A DNA stretch of 64,000 bases. It comes from Candidatus Manganitrophus morganii (GTDB lineage: Bacteria > Nitrospirota > Nitrospiria > SBBL01 > Manganitrophaceae). Position numbers and translations under genes: made by a program. Below the pieces are notes generated by a model. The model was not told the DNA's origin and searched no databases. It was given only the letters and a program-made list of their open reading frames with translations. Shown here piece after piece: positions 41,400 to 53,558 of this stretch (its first letter is position 1; every line of letters starts with the position of its first letter). The stretch spans positions 1,488,001 to 1,552,000 of the forward strand of contig JAJHOH010000001.1 in assembly GCA_021651055.1 (NCBI GenBank), in the 5' to 3' direction.

Positions 41400-42857
41400 T
41401 TAAACGCTCGTCTGGATGCTGGGAGGAAGACCGGCGAGGGCCTCTTCCGCGATACGAGACAACAGGGCGTCGTTGTCATGATTGAGGGCGAAGATGCGGC
41501 ACTGGATCAATTTGGCCGGAATGGAGTCGACATATTCGGTGAGCGCCTCTTTGGAGACGACGCGCGTTGATGGATTAAAGACATAGACCTGGCGCTCTCC
41601 CATCATCAACGGGTTCATCGGCCTTGGATCCTGACTCGCCATATCGACCCGGAAGGGAAGGTCGCTCAATTCGGCGGGAAGGCGCTTTCGCATCTCCGCC
41701 TCCAGATCGGCCGGATTCATAATCCATCTCCCCTTTTCGGCCTTCTCGATCGAAAAGTTCGTGTCATAGGCCATCTTCCACTTCACGTCCCGAAGGAGGA
41801 TCTTCTCCCACTCCTCATAGAGGGAGCGCTTGGTTTTGGACTTGGATTCCTTCCACGACTTCACCTCCAGAAGGAGCGACCAATCGGTCAGATCGACATA
41901 CGCATCCAGCCGCTCCAGCGGATTGTGGGGAAAGATCGCCTTGAGGGTCTCCCGGAAGATATCTCTCAGGTGCATGTCGAGCGACCGGGTAGTCCGATGA
42001 TAGTAGACGTTGAAATAGAGATACGAGCGGGCGTTCAAGAACATCGTCAAGGCGGAGAGTCCGGCCTTGTGCAGCGTCAGTCCCTGCTCGGTGAAAAACG
42101 TGTAATGCATCAAGCGATCGAGATCGACCGGGCCGATCGCCACGCCGCACATGTACGAATCACGGAGAACATAATCAAGATTGTCGGCGGTGAAGATCCC
42201 GGAAAAAAGCGGCTTGAGCATGACCAGCCATCGGGGATAACTTTCCGGCGTCTTGAAATCTTTGTCCTTGTGAATCAGAAAAGCGACATGTTCCGGATCG
42301 AGCGTCTCCCTCGGAGCGAACTCCCCGCCGGGGCTTCTTCGAATCCGCCGGATGATCGGAGCCAGCTCCTGCCGAATGATCGCCTGGCCGAGCTTTTCGT
42401 GAGTCAAATAAAATTCGTCGAGAAAATTATCGTCGAAGAAATGACAGAACGGTCCATGGCCGATGTCGTGAACGAGAACCGACACCCGCAGAAGCGCTTC
42501 AATAAAAGGATAAGAAGGGGCGCCTGGAATCACCTCTTTGAGGGAAGGATAAAGGTGGCGGGCGAATCGCCCCGCCACATGCATCGCCCCGAGAGAATGG
42601 ACAAACCGGGAATGCTCCGCGGAAGGATAAACCCAGCGCGCCGACTGGAGCTGATTGATATACCGGAGCCGCTGCATCCAGCGAGAGTCGATCAGCTCTT
42701 TTTCAGTCGCCTCGTCTCGTTTTCCGAAAGGAACGGTAAAGCTGATGTAGTTATGGATCGGATCGGCGATCAGCGCCAGCCCTTCGTAAAGCATCTCCCG
42801 GCTGCTGAGCGCGCCCGAAGCGGCCAAGTCTTCCGTATGGGAGGGATGTTTTTGCAT
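41400..42857 (-). CDS. HD-domain phosphohydrolase (SAMHD1/dGTPase-like)
   Basis: A 485-residue HD-superfamily protein. The ligands are in HSRFVHSLGAMHVA, VLVHDIGHGPFCHFFDD and ADNLDYVLRDSYMCGV. This is the SAMHD1/YwfO-like group, which includes dNTP triphosphohydrolases. The substrate is not proven. Unlike Dgt, it retains the IHNYI motif near residue 34 common to SAMHD1-like bacterial proteins. Confidence 0.85.
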   Translation of the reverse strand: MQKHPSHTEDLAASGALSSREMLYEGLALIADPIHNYISFTVPFGKRDEATEKELIDSRWMQRLRYINQLQSARWVYPSAEHSRFVHSLGAMHVAGRFARHLYPSLKEVIPGAPSYPFIEALLRVSVLVHDIGHGPFCHFFDDNFLDEFYLTHEKLGQAIIRQELAPIIRRIRRSPGGEFAPRETLDPEHVAFLIHKDKDFKTPESYPRWLVMLKPLFSGIFTADNLDYVLRDSYMCGVAIGPVDLDRLMHYTFFTEQGLTLHKAGLSALTMFLNARSYLYFNVYYHRTTRSLDMHLRDIFRETLKAIFPHNPLERLDAYVDLTDWSLLLEVKSWKESKSKTKRSLYEEWEKILLRDVKWKMAYDTNFSIEKAEKGRWIMNPADLEAEMRKRLPAELSDLPFRVDMASQDPRPMNPLMMGERQVYVFNPSTRVVSKEALTEYVDSIPAKLIQCRIFALNHDNDALLSRIAEEALAGLPPSIQTSV

Positions 42858-42908
42858 TGGGAAAAATCATAGTCCATTTCATGGAACGGCGCAAGAGGAG
42901 AACACGCG

Positions 42909-43280
42909 TCAGAACGGTTCTTCGAATTTTGCGAAAAGGATCCGGCAGACTCGTTCGTGCTCTTCCCTGAGGCCGGCATCAAGCTGGTCCCATCGATATT
43001 TTCGTTCGATCTCGGCTTTGACCTGCTCCATCTGGGGAAGGGTCGGATATTCGAAGGGGGCGCCGATGCCGGCAAAGGCGGCGCTGGCAACCTCGCGCAT
43101 CTCCCGCGCCTTCTCCTGGCGCCACGAGGCCGGATCGGGGATGGAGGCCCCCGCCCCCTCCTCTCTTTTCTGAAGGGTCAAGATGAACGAGGCCATCATC
43201 GCATCCCGGACGGTATTCGCCGAGAGGATCTTCTTGGAGAGCTTCTCCTGAATAAACCCCGCCGGGTCTCGAAACATCAT
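42909..43280 (-). CDS. Unknown helical protein
   Basis: About 123 residues from MMFRDPAGFIQEKL. It is helical and charged (DPASWRQEKAREMREVASAAFAG...QMEQVKAEIERKYRWDQ). No family is recognised. It starts 11 bp after the stop of the next upstream gene. A TTG at 43322 would extend it into that gene. Confidence 0.65.
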   Translation of the reverse strand: MMFRDPAGFIQEKLSKKILSANTVRDAMMASFILTLQKREEGAGASIPDPASWRQEKAREMREVASAAFAGIGAPFEYPTLPQMEQVKAEIERKYRWDQLDAGLREEHERVCRILFAKFEEPF

Positions 43281-43290
43281 TCTGGCCTCG

Positions 43291-43575
43291 TCACGTATAG
43301 ATCTTGCTGAGGAGAAAAACAAAACCGGGAATGAAAAGGAAAGGATAGAGAAGAAGCGCCGTAAGACCGATCCAAAGTTTCGTCACAAAGAGGGAGACGA
43401 AACCAAGAACAAAGAGGGCATTTGAAAGGATGGAAAGCATCGAAAGAAACCGCTGGCTTTGAAAAGCGCGCGGCCGGGCGTAGACCGGATGGCGAAGGTG
43501 GAAATCCGCCAGCGCCTTTAAGAAGGCCGAGAAGAGCACAACGGTTCCGCCGAATAAGAATTGACCGCTCCACAT
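43291..43575 (-). CDS. Small membrane protein
   Basis: A 94-residue protein with three or so hydrophobic segments (FLFGGTVVLFSAFLKAL, ILSNALFVLGFVSLFV, WIGLTALLLYPFLFIPGFVFLL). The family is unknown. Confidence 0.65.
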   Translation of the reverse strand: MWSGQFLFGGTVVLFSAFLKALADFHLRHPVYARPRAFQSQRFLSMLSILSNALFVLGFVSLFVTKLWIGLTALLLYPFLFIPGFVFLLSKIYT

Positions 43576-43646
43576 GACCCAACCGAATCTTTGTTGGGCG
43601 GAGTATATCAGATCATTTCGGGAGAAACCAGCGTTTCTAAAAAGAA

Positions 43647-43913
43647 CTACTCGGGGGTGAGACTCGGTTGGTTTTTCTCGATCTGCTGGCTTCGTTCAGA
43701 ACCGAGTTGAATGACATCGAAAGCGACATAGCTGAGGGCGAAAAAAATAGAAACAACAACCAAGAATTTCAAAAATTTTCCGGGAAAGCGAACAGCAAAA
43801 AGAAGGAAGAGCAGCAAGAGCACCACGCCGACCCCCTTGGCCGCCAGCGGGGAAAGGCCGGTCTGGTTCACCCCCGCCTGCAACGTACTTTGGATAAAGT
43901 CTAGAAAACCCAT
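43647..43913 (-). CDS. Small membrane protein
   Basis: An 88-residue protein with two hydrophobic helices (GVGVVLLLLFLLFAVRF and FLKFLVVVSIFFALSYVAF). A GAGAGGAG site precedes the ATG. The function is unknown. Confidence 0.7.
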   Translation of the reverse strand: MGFLDFIQSTLQAGVNQTGLSPLAAKGVGVVLLLLFLLFAVRFPGKFLKFLVVVSIFFALSYVAFDVIQLGSERSQQIEKNQPSLTPE

Positions 43914-44485
43914 TTGCGCTCCTCTCTATTCCCATAGAGAAGGATAGATGCCAAACCCTAAGTTGTCAATCAAAGAGCCGTCGGCCGCGCCGGCGTCGTG
44001 CACTTAAGGTGGTGTTGCCGACCTCCAAAAGAAATGGAAACGAAAAAGTTCAATATTTAATGAATTTTTGCTTGCATTCCGACCGGAAATGTAAGAAGGT
44101 AATTCAGGGATTTTTAGGACAACACTCTAAGTATCCTTTTGCACCTTAAAGAACCAAACCAAGGAGGGTAGCAAGAACCTAATTACGACATACCCCTGCA
44201 GGGTTTTATCCTTCGATCGTTTTTCCGGCTACTTCATTCCGCAGGCATCCTCATTATCACTATCATCATGCCTTTGCGTTCTGGTTTTCGTCGCTTCATC
44301 CATACATGTTCGAAGAACCCAAACGACACCAGACACCCCTTTTACGAGGGGATTGTCGGGTCGGGGGATATCCCATAATATAGGATTCCCTTTGGGAATC
44401 AATGCGCTCTCAAGCTCGAAGGCGCTCCGTAAACGTATAACGTATAAAGAACCAGAACAAGGAAGACAAAGTAAAAACAAGGTCC
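43914..44485. other. Non-coding region upstream of the giant repeat protein
   Basis: I see no convincing gene in these 570 bp. There is an AAGGAGGG sequence near 44161 with no good frame after it, a GATTCCC/GGGAATC hairpin at 44384-44400, and two TATAA-like -10 boxes at 44436-44448. It probably serves as a long leader and regulatory region for the gene at 44486. Confidence 0.5.
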
Positions 44486-47400
44486 ATGAAGCAACCCTCT
44501 TTTTGTACAACGATTGCCCTGCTCATCTTGGCAACCCTCTTCTTCTGGAGCGGCTCCGCCTATGCCGACACCCTCATCCTCCATCCTTCCGGCAGCGCAT
44601 CCGGCGATCAGACAGACCAATACGTCGGCGGCACCGCCGTCACCGCGCTCGACACAAACGACGGGAGCACCTCGTATGGAGACCTCTCCTCTGAAGATAC
44701 GGCGCGCCTTGCACTGGACGATTCGGCAAATTTAGGAACGATCACTTCGGTGCGAATCAGAGGGGTCCTCAGAAGCGACAGCGGCTGGAGCGACGGCGAA
44801 TTCCGAATCGGCCTGAGAACCAATGGAGCCGATTTTTGGAGTAGTACGCTCGACGCAGGCGACTCCTACCAGCTCTATTCCGGCAATCTTTATTCGACAA
44901 ATCCCAACACGGGGACCGCTTGGACATGGGCAGAGATCAATGCCTTGAATGCGCTCGTCGACAACACCGACCGATCGACAGACCTTCGGATCACCGAACT
45001 TTTTGCAGAGATCATCTATCAGCCCCCCGTCACCCTATCGATTACAAAATCAGGTACCGGAACAGGAACCGTCACCTCCTCGCCTGCAGGGATCGATTGC
45101 GGGGCAACCTGTTCTGCTACGTTTAATATCAACACGTCGGTCACTCTCACCGCCGCCCCGGCTGCAAATTCCACCTTCACCGGATGGTCGGGGTGCAACA
45201 GCACCTCGGGAACCTCCTGCACCGTGACGATGAGCGCCGCAAAAACGGTGACGGCCTCCTTCACCCTTCAGACCTTCCCCCTGACGGTCACAAAGAGCGG
45301 CACGGGGACCGGTATCGTCACCTCTTCCCCGGCCGGAATCAACTGCGGCGCCGCCTGCTCCGCGATTTATAGCAGTGGAACGGTCGTGACCCTCTCTCCT
45401 CTCCCCTCTGCAGATTCCGACTTCACCGGTTGGTCCGGTTGCGACAACGTTTCCGGAACTTCTTGCACCATGACAATTAATACGGCAAAGACGGTCACCG
45501 CAACCTTCACATTAAAAGTGTTCGCGCTCTCGGTCGCAAAAACCGGAAATGGCGGGGGAACCGTCACCAGTAGTCCGGCCGGAATCAACTGCGGCGCAAC
45601 CTGTTCCGCTTCTTTTAACTTCGGAACGCCGGTGACATTAACCGCCGCTCCGTCGGCCAATTCTAATTTCACCGGATGGTCCGGCGCCTGCACCGGAACC
45701 GGAAACTGCACCGTCACGATGGATGCGGTCCGATCGGTCACCGCAACATTTACACTGAAAACCTTTACTCTCTCGGTCGCCACCGCCGGAAACGGGACGG
45801 TGACCAGCGACGTCGGCGGGATCAACTGCGGCGCAAATGGAAACGTCTGCTCGGCCTCTCTCACTATCGGAGCCGCGGTCAAGCTGACCGCCACCCCGGC
45901 CGGGGGCGCTACCTTCTCCGGCTGGTCCGGCTGCGACAGCGCCGCCGGGAACACCTGCGACCTCGCCATGAACACCAACCGCTCGGTCGCCGCCAGCTTC
46001 GGGGTTCAGACCTACTCTCTCACGGTCAACAAGCTCGGCAACGGGACCGGGACCATCACCTCTTCCCCCGCCGGCATCGACTGCGGCAGCAGCTGTTCAG
46101 CGTTCTTCAACGCCGCCACGACCGTGACCCTTACCACGACGACGGCCGAGGATACCGACTTTACAGGATGGTCCGGCGCCTGCACGGGAACCGGTCATTG
46201 TGTCGTCACCATGGATGCAGCCAAATCGGTCACGGCGACATTTACATTGAAAAGCTTTACCCTCACCGTCGCCAAAAACGGGTCGGGAACCGGAACAGCA
46301 ACGAGCAACCCGGCCGGAATCAACTGCGGCGCCACCTGCTCGGCTTCTTTTAACAATGGGACATCGGTCACGCTGACCGCCGCACCCGCCGCCAATTCGA
46401 TCTTCGCCGGCTGGTCGGGCTGCAACAGCGCTGCGGGAGCCTCCTGCACCGTGACGATGAGCGCCGCTAAATCGGTCACCGCCACCTTCAACATTCAGAC
46501 CTTTGCGCTAACCGTGAATAAAGGGGGAACCGGCACAGGAACCGTGACCTCCTCCCCTGCCGGGATCAACTGCGGCGCCGCCTGCGCCTCCAACTTCAAC
46601 GCCGGGACCGCCGGGACCCTCACCGCGACAACATCGGCCGATTCTGATTTCACCGGCTGGTCGGGCGCGTGCAGCGGAACCGGGAGCTGTAACGTCACGA
46701 TGGATACGGCCAGGTCGGTGACCGCCACCTTCACCCTGAAGAATTTCACCCTCTCGATCGCCAAGACGGGGACCGGAGCCGGAACGGTCACCTCTTCACC
46801 CGCAGGAATCAATTGCGGCGCCACCTGCTCCGCCTCTTTTAACGCGGGCGCTTCAGTAACATTAACCGCAACCCCGTCGGCCAACTCTCTTTTCGCCGGG
46901 TGGAGCGGCGCCTGCTCGGGAACCGGTACCTGCTCCGTGACGATCGACGCCGCCAAGTCGGTCACGGCGATATTCAATTTGCAAACGTTTAGCCTCTCGG
47001 TCGCCAAAGCCGGAACAGGCACGGGAACCGTCTCCAGCAGCCCAACCGGGATCGACTGCGGGACGACCTGCTCTTTTAATTTCACGACCGGGACCACGGT
47101 CACCCTCGCCGCCGCGGCCGCCGGTAATTCCGTGTTCGCCGGGTGGTCGGGAGGATGCAGCGGCACAGGCAGCTGTGTGGTCACCATCGACGCGGCTAAA
47201 TCGGTCACCGCGACGTTTAATCTTCAGACCTTCAGCCTCTCGGTCGCTAAAACCGGGAACGGAACCGGCACGGTGACCTCCTCCCCCGCCGGGATCAACT
47301 GCGGCGCAACCTGCTCATTCCCCTTCAACAGCGGCACCGTTGTCACCTTGACCGCGGCCCCCGCGGCAAATTCGACCTTCACAGGGTGGTCGGGTGTTTG

Positions 47401-50400
47401 CAGCGGAGTCGGAAATTGTATCGTGACCATCGACGCCGCCAAATCGGTCAGCGCCAACTTCACCCTACAAAACTTCAATCTCTCAGTCACCAAAACCGGA
47501 ACAGGTACGGGGACCGTCACCTCCTCCCCCGCCGGAATCGACTGCGGCGCAACTTGCTCCGCCTCGTTTGGCTCAGGCGCCTCTGTGACATTAACGGCCG
47601 CCCCTTCGGCCGGCGCCATCTTCGCAGGCTGGAGCGGCGCCTGTTCCGGAACCGGAACCTGTCTCGTCACAATGGACGCCGCGAAGAGCGTCACCGCCAC
47701 CTTTAATGTGCAGACTTTCAGTCTCGCAGTAACGAAGGCCGGAACGGGGAGCGGAACCGTCACGAGCAGCCCGGCCGGGATCAACTGCGGGACGACCTGT
47801 TCGTTTACCTTCACGACCGGGACCACGGTCACCCTCACCGCCCCCCCCTCCGCCGATTCGGTGTTCATCGGCTGGTCGGGGGCATGCAGTGGGACCGGCA
47901 ATTGTGTCGTGACGATGGATGCCGCCAAATCGGTCACGGCCAACTTTAACCGTCAGACCTTCGGCCTCACTCTGACGAAGAGCGGGACGGGGACCGGAAC
48001 GGTCGTCAGCAGTCCGGCCGGGATCAACTGCGGGGCCGATTGCTCGGAAACATACACAATCAACACCCCTGTTTCCCTCACCGCAACGCCGGGGGACGAC
48101 TCCGACTTCACCGGCTGGAGCGGGGCCTGCTCCGGCACCGGGCCTTGCTCCGTGACGATGGACGCGGCCAAATCGGTCACGGCCAATTTCACGTTAAAAA
48201 CCTTCACCCTCACCGTTACAAAATCGGGAAGCGGGAGCGGCACCGTCGCCAGCAGTCCCGTCGGGATCAGCTGCGGAACCGACTGTTCCGAAATCTACGA
48301 TTTCAACACCCTGGTCTTTTTGACCGCGACCCCCGGCTCGGATTCGCTCTTTACAGGCTGGTCCGGCGCCTGCAGCGGAGGGGCCGCGACCTGCTCCGTC
48401 CTCCTGGACGCCGCCAAAACGGTGACGGCGAATTTCATCAGACGCTTCCCCCTCGCTGTGTCGAAAGCCGGAACCGGCGTCGGCACCGTGACGAGCAGCC
48501 CTGCCGGAATCAATTGCGGGGCCGATTGCTCGGAGATGTACACGATGAACAGTTCAGTCACCCTCACCGCCGCGCCCGACGTCAACTCGGACTTCACCGG
48601 CTGGTCCGGGGGAGGCTGCGCCGGAACGGCGGCGACCTGCACCGTCGCGATGGACGCGGCAAAAACCGTCATCGCCACCTTCACCTTAAAGAGCTTGGGG
48701 CTCTCTGTCACCATAACGGGAACCGGAAGGGGGACGGTAACGAGCAACCCCGCCGGGATCAACTGCCCGACCGATTGCTCGGAGCCTTATACGATCAACA
48801 CAACGGTGACACTCACCGCCGCGCCGGAGGCCGATTCCAACTTCACCGGCTGGTCCGGTGGAGGTTGTGCCGGAACGGCCCCATGTAACGCGACCGTCGA
48901 CGCGGCGAAATCGATCACCGCCACATTTACGCTCAAGACCTTTGCGCTGGCGGCAAACAAAACCGGGACAGGAACCGGGACGGTGGCGAGCAGTCCGGCC
49001 GGGATCAATTGCGGGGCTGATTGTAACGCCTCTTATAACGCCGGGAGTCAGGTTACATTGACCGCCTCACCCAACACCGACTCCCTCTTTACCGGCTGGA
49101 GCGGGGCCTGCAGCGGCACCGCAGCCTGCGTCGTAACGATCGACGCCGCGAAGACGGCGATAGCCGCCTTCACCCTCAAGCCGGTTCTGACCGTGACGAA
49201 GACGGGGAGCGGAACCGTCACCAGCGACCCCGCCGGGATCAGCTGTGGAACCGACTGTTCACAATCCTTCGGCAACTTCACCACCCAAGTCACCCTGACG
49301 GCCGCACCCGACGCGAATTTCGACTTCACCGGCTGGTCCGGCTGCAACAGCACCAATGGAACTTCCTGCTCCGTCACGATGAGTCAATCAAAGTCGGTCA
49401 CCGCGACATTCACGCTCAAAACATTTGGGTTGAACGTTACCAAAACCGGGACAGGAACCGGGACGGTGACGAGCAACCCGGTCGGGATCAATTGCGGAAC
49501 AGATTGTAACCAGTCTTATGATTCCGGAACACAGGTGACCTTGACCGCCGCTCCCGCAACCAATTCGACCTTCACCGGATGGTCCGGCGCTTGTTCCGGA
49601 ACCGGCAATTGCATCGTGACGATCGATGCCGCGAAAAACGTGGCCGCCACCTTCGCATTGAGAACCTTTACCCTCTCCGTCACGACCTCAGGAAACGGGA
49701 CGGTTACCAGTAACCCAGCCGGCATCAGCTGCGGCGCCGGCGGCGCCTGTTCGGCCACTTTTAACATCGGCGCCCAGGTCACGCTCACCGCCACCCCGGA
49801 CACCCACGCGACCTTTACCGGCTGGGGGGGAAACGCTTGCAGCGGCGGTCAGGCCACTTGTACCGTGACGATGGATGCCGCCCAGTCGGTCTCCGCCAAC
49901 TTTGGCCTCCGGACCTTTGATCTGACGGTGACCAAAACCGGATCGGGAAGCGGAACGGTCAGCTCTTCACCGGCGGGGATCACCTGCGGTGCAACCTGCT
50001 CGTTCTCTTTTAACAGCGGCGCAACCGTTACCTTGACCGCTTCTCCTTCGGCCGACGCGAATTTCACCGGCTGGTCGGGGGCCTGCGGGGGAACCGGAAG
50101 TTGCTTCGTGACGATGGATGCGGCCAAGTCGGTCAACGCTAATTTCACCCTCAAGACCTTCGCTCTCTCGGTCGTCAAGGAGGGAACCGGAACCGGGACA
50201 GTCACTTCCGACCCCTCCGGGATCAATTGCGGCGCCACCTGCTCCTTCTCATTTAACATCGGGTCGACGGTGACGTTGACCGCCGCCCCCACCGGCAATT
50301 CCACCTTTACCGGCTGGTCCGGAGCCTGCACCGGGACCGGCAATTGCGTGGTGACCACCGATGCCGCCAGGAGCGTCACCGCCACCTTCACCGCGCCGCT

Positions 50401-52510
50401 GACCTTCACCCTCACCGTGAGCCGGACCGGGAACGGCCTCGTCACCAGCACTCCGGGGGGAATCGATTGCGGGACGACCTGCACCTCCGTCCCGCTCAAC
50501 CCCGACACCCGGATCACCCTGACCGTCGTTCCCGCCGCGGGCGCCCCTTTCCAGAACTGGGGAGGAGCCTGCTCCGGCACGCAGACCACCTGCACCCTGA
50601 CGCTCGACGGCGACAAGACGGTCAGCGCCAACTTCGCCAACGGGTTTACCCTCTCCGCGAACAGCGCCTCGGTCGCCATTCAGAAAGGAACCTCCGGGTC
50701 GGTCTCCTATAATATCGCGTCAACGCAGGGATTCACCTCGCCGGTCGCGCTGACACTGACCGGCGCGCCCGCCGGGGTGACCGGCACTTTCTCTCCCAAT
50801 CCCGCCGCCCCGCCCGGCAACGGATCGATCAAACCGACCTTGACCCTCAACATCGATGGGACGGTCGAATGCCACGATTACAACCTCACGGTCACCGGCG
50901 CCGGCGGCTTCCTGACCCAGTCGGTGGGACTGACCTTGACGGTCACCTGCAACGGCCTGAAAGGGGAATACTTCAACACCCCCGATCTGACCGGACCGAT
51001 GTTGACGCAAACCGATCCGAAAATCGATTTCACCGGATGGGGCTCGGGACCCCCCATCCAAGGGATCGATCCGGAGACCTTCTCCGTCCGCTGGACCGGG
51101 CAGATCCAGATCGATCGCGCCGAGTCCTACCTCTTTAACATCATCACCAACGACGGCGTCCGCCTTTGGATCGACGGGGCGTTGGTGATCGACCATTGGG
51201 AGCAGACCGACCATCTCGTCTCCCTGGAGAAAGGGGTGGCGTTCAACGCCTCCGGCCTGCACGACATCAAGCTCGAATATTCCGAAAACACGGGGCAGGC
51301 CCTCCTTCAGCTCAACTGGTCGTCGAATTCGATCGGCTGGCAGGTGATCCCGGAATCGCATCTGACCACCCCGAAATCGTCCGGCGCCCCTCCGACGCTG
51401 AAATGGACCGGCGAGCCGAACTATCAGACCGACGGCCTCGATCCGGAAACCGGCACGGTCAACGGCACGTCTTTCAAATTCCGCGTGACGTATACCGATC
51501 CTGACAACAACCCGCCGCTCCCCGGCTATCCGAGGGTTCACCTTCTGCAGGGTGGAAAAGAAATCGCCGGGAGTCCGTTCGAAATGCTCTTTGAGAGAGG
51601 AACCCCCGCGGCCGGGGCCGTCTACAACTACAGCCGCCTCCTTCAAGCGGGGTTCGATTACACCTATTATTTCGACGCCGTCGACGCCACCGGGGTGCAG
51701 GCGATCGCCTCTCCGGCCGCGCCGACGCCGGCCGTCCCCCTGACCGGGCCGCAGGTCGGCGCTTCGGAAACCGTCACGTTATCGAGCCCGCGCGGGGCGA
51801 TCGTCATGACCACCTCCGCGGGGGCCTTTGAGCGAATCGATATCGGCGATCTTGCGAATCTGACCGTGCCGCCGGCCGACACAACCTTCCCTTACGGCGT
51901 CCTCTCCTTCAAACTTCAGGGGTTGGCCCCCGGGGAGGAAGCGGTCGTCAGCGCCACCTTCCCGGAGCCGATCTCCGGCGAGGGACAACCCCAGTGGCTC
52001 TGGTACGATTCACAGAACAATCAGTTTGTGGCGGTCGAAGCGACCGGGTCGCTCCTCTCCGGCGGAAACACCATCCGCATGACGCTGAAGGACGGCGGCA
52101 TGGGAGACGGCGATCATGCCGCGAACGGCGTCATCGAGAATATCGCCGGCCCGGCCTTCAAAGCGGGCGCGGCGCCGGCCCCTCCCCCCGGCGGCGGAGG
52201 AGGAGGCGGGGGCGGCGGCTGCTTTATCGCCACCGCGGCGTATGGCAGCTATCTCGACCCGCACGTCAAGGTCCTTCGGGACTTCAGAGACCGCTATCTT
52301 TTGACGAATCTTCCGGGACGTCTCTTCGTCGAGGCCTACTACCGCGCCTCGCCGCCGATCGCCGACGTCATCCGCAAGCATGACTCCCTCCGAACGGTCG
52401 TCCGTTGGACGCTGACCCCGCTGGTCCTCTTGGTCGCCTACCCCTGGGGCGGGGTCGCCCTGCTGGCGCTGGCGTTAACGGCCCGACGCCTGCGAAAAAA
52501 CCGCCCGTAA
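44486..52510 (+). CDS. Giant secreted repeat protein with PA14 and CFI-box-CTERM
   Basis: A 2674-residue surface protein. A signal peptide ([20 protein letters not shown]...SAYA) is followed by a 150-residue beta domain. Residues 182-2052 form 23 tandem repeats of about 81 residues, of the divergent InlB B-repeat type: [51 protein letters not shown] and [16 protein letters not shown]. Nearly all have four Cys in two CxnC pairs. Then come an Ig-like stretch, a PA14 domain (about 2156-2295), a choice-of-anchor U-like region ([17 protein letters not shown]), a poly-Gly linker and [10 protein letters not shown], the CFI-box-CTERM tail with a membrane helix. It is probably a long adhesin or stalk. 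Confidence 0.92.
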   Translation: MKQPSFCTTIALLILATLFFWSGSAYADTLILHPSGSASGDQTDQYVGGTAVTALDTNDGSTSYGDLSSEDTARLALDDSANLGTITSVRIRGVLRSDSGWSDGEFRIGLRTNGADFWSSTLDAGDSYQLYSGNLYSTNPNTGTAWTWAEINALNALVDNTDRSTDLRITELFAEIIYQPPVTLSITKSGTGTGTVTSSPAGIDCGATCSATFNINTSVTLTAAPAANSTFTGWSGCNSTSGTSCTVTMSAAKTVTASFTLQTFPLTVTKSGTGTGIVTSSPAGINCGAACSAIYSSGTVVTLSPLPSADSDFTGWSGCDNVSGTSCTMTINTAKTVTATFTLKVFALSVAKTGNGGGTVTSSPAGINCGATCSASFNFGTPVTLTAAPSANSNFTGWSGACTGTGNCTVTMDAVRSVTATFTLKTFTLSVATAGNGTVTSDVGGINCGANGNVCSASLTIGAAVKLTATPAGGATFSGWSGCDSAAGNTCDLAMNTNRSVAASFGVQTYSLTVNKLGNGTGTITSSPAGIDCGSSCSAFFNAATTVTLTTTTAEDTDFTGWSGACTGTGHCVVTMDAAKSVTATFTLKSFTLTVAKNGSGTGTATSNPAGINCGATCSASFNNGTSVTLTAAPAANSIFAGWSGCNSAAGASCTVTMSAAKSVTATFNIQTFALTVNKGGTGTGTVTSSPAGINCGAACASNFNAGTAGTLTATTSADSDFTGWSGACSGTGSCNVTMDTARSVTATFTLKNFTLSIAKTGTGAGTVTSSPAGINCGATCSASFNAGASVTLTATPSANSLFAGWSGACSGTGTCSVTIDAAKSVTAIFNLQTFSLSVAKAGTGTGTVSSSPTGIDCGTTCSFNFTTGTTVTLAAAAAGNSVFAGWSGGCSGTGSCVVTIDAAKSVTATFNLQTFSLSVAKTGNGTGTVTSSPAGINCGATCSFPFNSGTVVTLTAAPAANSTFTGWSGVCSGVGNCIVTIDAAKSVSANFTLQNFNLSVTKTGTGTGTVTSSPAGIDCGATCSASFGSGASVTLTAAPSAGAIFAGWSGACSGTGTCLVTMDAAKSVTATFNVQTFSLAVTKAGTGSGTVTSSPAGINCGTTCSFTFTTGTTVTLTAPPSADSVFIGWSGACSGTGNCVVTMDAAKSVTANFNRQTFGLTLTKSGTGTGTVVSSPAGINCGADCSETYTINTPVSLTATPGDDSDFTGWSGACSGTGPCSVTMDAAKSVTANFTLKTFTLTVTKSGSGSGTVASSPVGISCGTDCSEIYDFNTLVFLTATPGSDSLFTGWSGACSGGAATCSVLLDAAKTVTANFIRRFPLAVSKAGTGVGTVTSSPAGINCGADCSEMYTMNSSVTLTAAPDVNSDFTGWSGGGCAGTAATCTVAMDAAKTVIATFTLKSLGLSVTITGTGRGTVTSNPAGINCPTDCSEPYTINTTVTLTAAPEADSNFTGWSGGGCAGTAPCNATVDAAKSITATFTLKTFALAANKTGTGTGTVASSPAGINCGADCNASYNAGSQVTLTASPNTDSLFTGWSGACSGTAACVVTIDAAKTAIAAFTLKPVLTVTKTGSGTVTSDPAGISCGTDCSQSFGNFTTQVTLTAAPDANFDFTGWSGCNSTNGTSCSVTMSQSKSVTATFTLKTFGLNVTKTGTGTGTVTSNPVGINCGTDCNQSYDSGTQVTLTAAPATNSTFTGWSGACSGTGNCIVTIDAAKNVAATFALRTFTLSVTTSGNGTVTSNPAGISCGAGGACSATFNIGAQVTLTATPDTHATFTGWGGNACSGGQATCTVTMDAAQSVSANFGLRTFDLTVTKTGSGSGTVSSSPAGITCGATCSFSFNSGATVTLTASPSADANFTGWSGACGGTGSCFVTMDAAKSVNANFTLKTFALSVVKEGTGTGTVTSDPSGINCGATCSFSFNIGSTVTLTAAPTGNSTFTGWSGACTGTGNCVVTTDAARSVTATFTAPLTFTLTVSRTGNGLVTSTPGGIDCGTTCTSVPLNPDTRITLTVVPAAGAPFQNWGGACSGTQTTCTLTLDGDKTVSANFANGFTLSANSASVAIQKGTSGSVSYNIASTQGFTSPVALTLTGAPAGVTGTFSPNPAAPPGNGSIKPTLTLNIDGTVECHDYNLTVTGAGGFLTQSVGLTLTVTCNGLKGEYFNTPDLTGPMLTQTDPKIDFTGWGSGPPIQGIDPETFSVRWTGQIQIDRAESYLFNIITNDGVRLWIDGALVIDHWEQTDHLVSLEKGVAFNASGLHDIKLEYSENTGQALLQLNWSSNSIGWQVIPESHLTTPKSSGAPPTLKWTGEPNYQTDGLDPETGTVNGTSFKFRVTYTDPDNNPPLPGYPRVHLLQGGKEIAGSPFEMLFERGTPAAGAVYNYSRLLQAGFDYTYYFDAVDATGVQAIASPAAPTPAVPLTGPQVGASETVTLSSPRGAIVMTTSAGAFERIDIGDLANLTVPPADTTFPYGVLSFKLQGLAPGEEAVVSATFPEPISGEGQPQWLWYDSQNNQFVAVEATGSLLSGGNTIRMTLKDGGMGDGDHAANGVIENIAGPAFKAGAAPAPPPGGGGGGGGGGCFIATAAYGSYLDPHVKVLRDFRDRYLLTNLPGRLFVEAYYRASPPIADVIRKHDSLRTVVRWTLTPLVLLVAYPWGGVALLALALTARRLRKNRP
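45029..50641 (+). repeat. 23 tandem repeats of about 243 bp in the giant gene
   Basis: The repeat unit is about 240-250 bp and encodes about 81 residues. Copies differ by many substitutions, including synonymous ones, so the array is old rather than newly amplified. Copies 1, 2, 4, 6 and 18 have the longer GWSGCNSxxGxSC loop in place of [12 protein letters not shown]. Confidence 0.92.
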
Positions 52511-52604
52511 AAAACATTGGGACGCCGATCCGGAATGCCGACTTTTCTCTCCGGAGAACGGCAAATCAGTTGACTTGCTCTTCCCACCATGGCAACATCA
52601 AAAA

Positions 52605-53555
52605 ATGAAACGCAAGCTCACCGCTCTATGGATCCTCGTCAGTTTTACATTGTTGCTCCCCCCCTTCTCCTTCGGCGAGCCGGAGACCCTCTACTATTCC
52701 GATCGCTTTGTTTTCCGGAGCAGGGAGGTGGATGATCTCACCCTGGTCATCCTGAATTTCAGCCGAGGGAAAGAGGGAGAGAAGTACTATGGGGAGTTCT
52801 TTGGCGCGGTCTTTACCCAGACCGGATGGTGGTTTCTGGAGGGAAACGATAAATATTTCTATAAACCGGGAAACCTGGAGACCATCCAGCCCTCTTATTT
52901 CGCGAAGGCGGACGGATCGGCCGTCTCCGGATTTAAGCTTCGCTACGACGGGGGGGATTTCACCCTCAATCTCTCCAGCGGGCCGACCCAGCCGCTCTAC
53001 ACCCCCGATGCGGGGAAGACCCTGCAAAAACAGCTCGGCGTGGCCGAGGCGGTTCTCAATATTCGCGGGCAGGAGCATTGGGGAGAGGTGGTTCACGAGA
53101 CGGTCATCTGGCAAGGCTTCAACGGCTTAAAACGCTACAAGGGACTCTTCAAAGAGTACCTTTCCTTCTATCTCATCACCGAGAAGGGGCGCGAGATCTA
53201 CTTGCACCAGAATAAATCGAACCCGAAGGAATTTCTTAACAAATACGGCCTTTCGGAAACCTTCCTTCCGGAGGGGGGGCTGATCCGATCGGGCCCCAAA
53301 TCGACCTACTTTTTCAAACCGCCGATCCCCTTCTCCCTCCTCGACAGCACCCATCCCCCTTTCGCCCTCTACACCCTGCCGCAGCGATGGAAGATCGATG
53401 CCCCCTCCGTCGGCACCCTGTTCATCTGGTCGCGTGGAAATGCCTCCAAAAATTGGATCTGGGGGGGATACTACCTCATGTCTATCGAAGGGGTGCTCAA
53501 AACGGGGACCACCGAAGAGCGGGTCTGGGGACTGGCGGAATACATTCCGAATTAA
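52605..53555 (+). CDS. Secreted protein of unknown function, possibly lipocalin-like
   Basis: A 316-residue protein with a signal peptide (MKRKLTALWILVSFTLLLPPFSFG). The mature part is rich in beta strands and aromatics (LYYSDRFVFRSREVDDLTLVILNFSRG, WGEVVHETVIWQGFNGLKRY, WIWGGYYLMS). It is faintly like the AttH/CrtC lipocalin group, but I do not recognise it with confidence. The start at 52605 is chosen because it gives a proper signal peptide. Confidence 0.65.
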   Translation: MKRKLTALWILVSFTLLLPPFSFGEPETLYYSDRFVFRSREVDDLTLVILNFSRGKEGEKYYGEFFGAVFTQTGWWFLEGNDKYFYKPGNLETIQPSYFAKADGSAVSGFKLRYDGGDFTLNLSSGPTQPLYTPDAGKTLQKQLGVAEAVLNIRGQEHWGEVVHETVIWQGFNGLKRYKGLFKEYLSFYLITEKGREIYLHQNKSNPKEFLNKYGLSETFLPEGGLIRSGPKSTYFFKPPIPFSLLDSTHPPFALYTLPQRWKIDAPSVGTLFIWSRGNASKNWIWGGYYLMSIEGVLKTGTTEERVWGLAEYIPN

Positions 53556-53558
53556 GCT

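Noticed and set aside
43914..44485. Riboswitch in the long leader of the giant gene
   Set aside because: I compared it by eye with c-di-GMP (GEMM) and similar consensus cores and found no match; only a short hairpin is present.
44229..44510. 93-codon minus-strand frame before the giant gene
   Set aside because: It has no convincing ribosome site or family features and overlaps the start of the giant gene on the other strand.
45029..50641. CRISPR-like or satellite array
   Set aside because: The 243-bp period is a whole number of codons and the frame is open throughout, so it is a protein repeat.
45367..50679. Long minus-strand open frames inside the giant repeat gene
   Set aside because: They repeat with the same period as the sense array and read V/P/A-rich low-complexity sequence. 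They are shadows of a GC-rich repeat.
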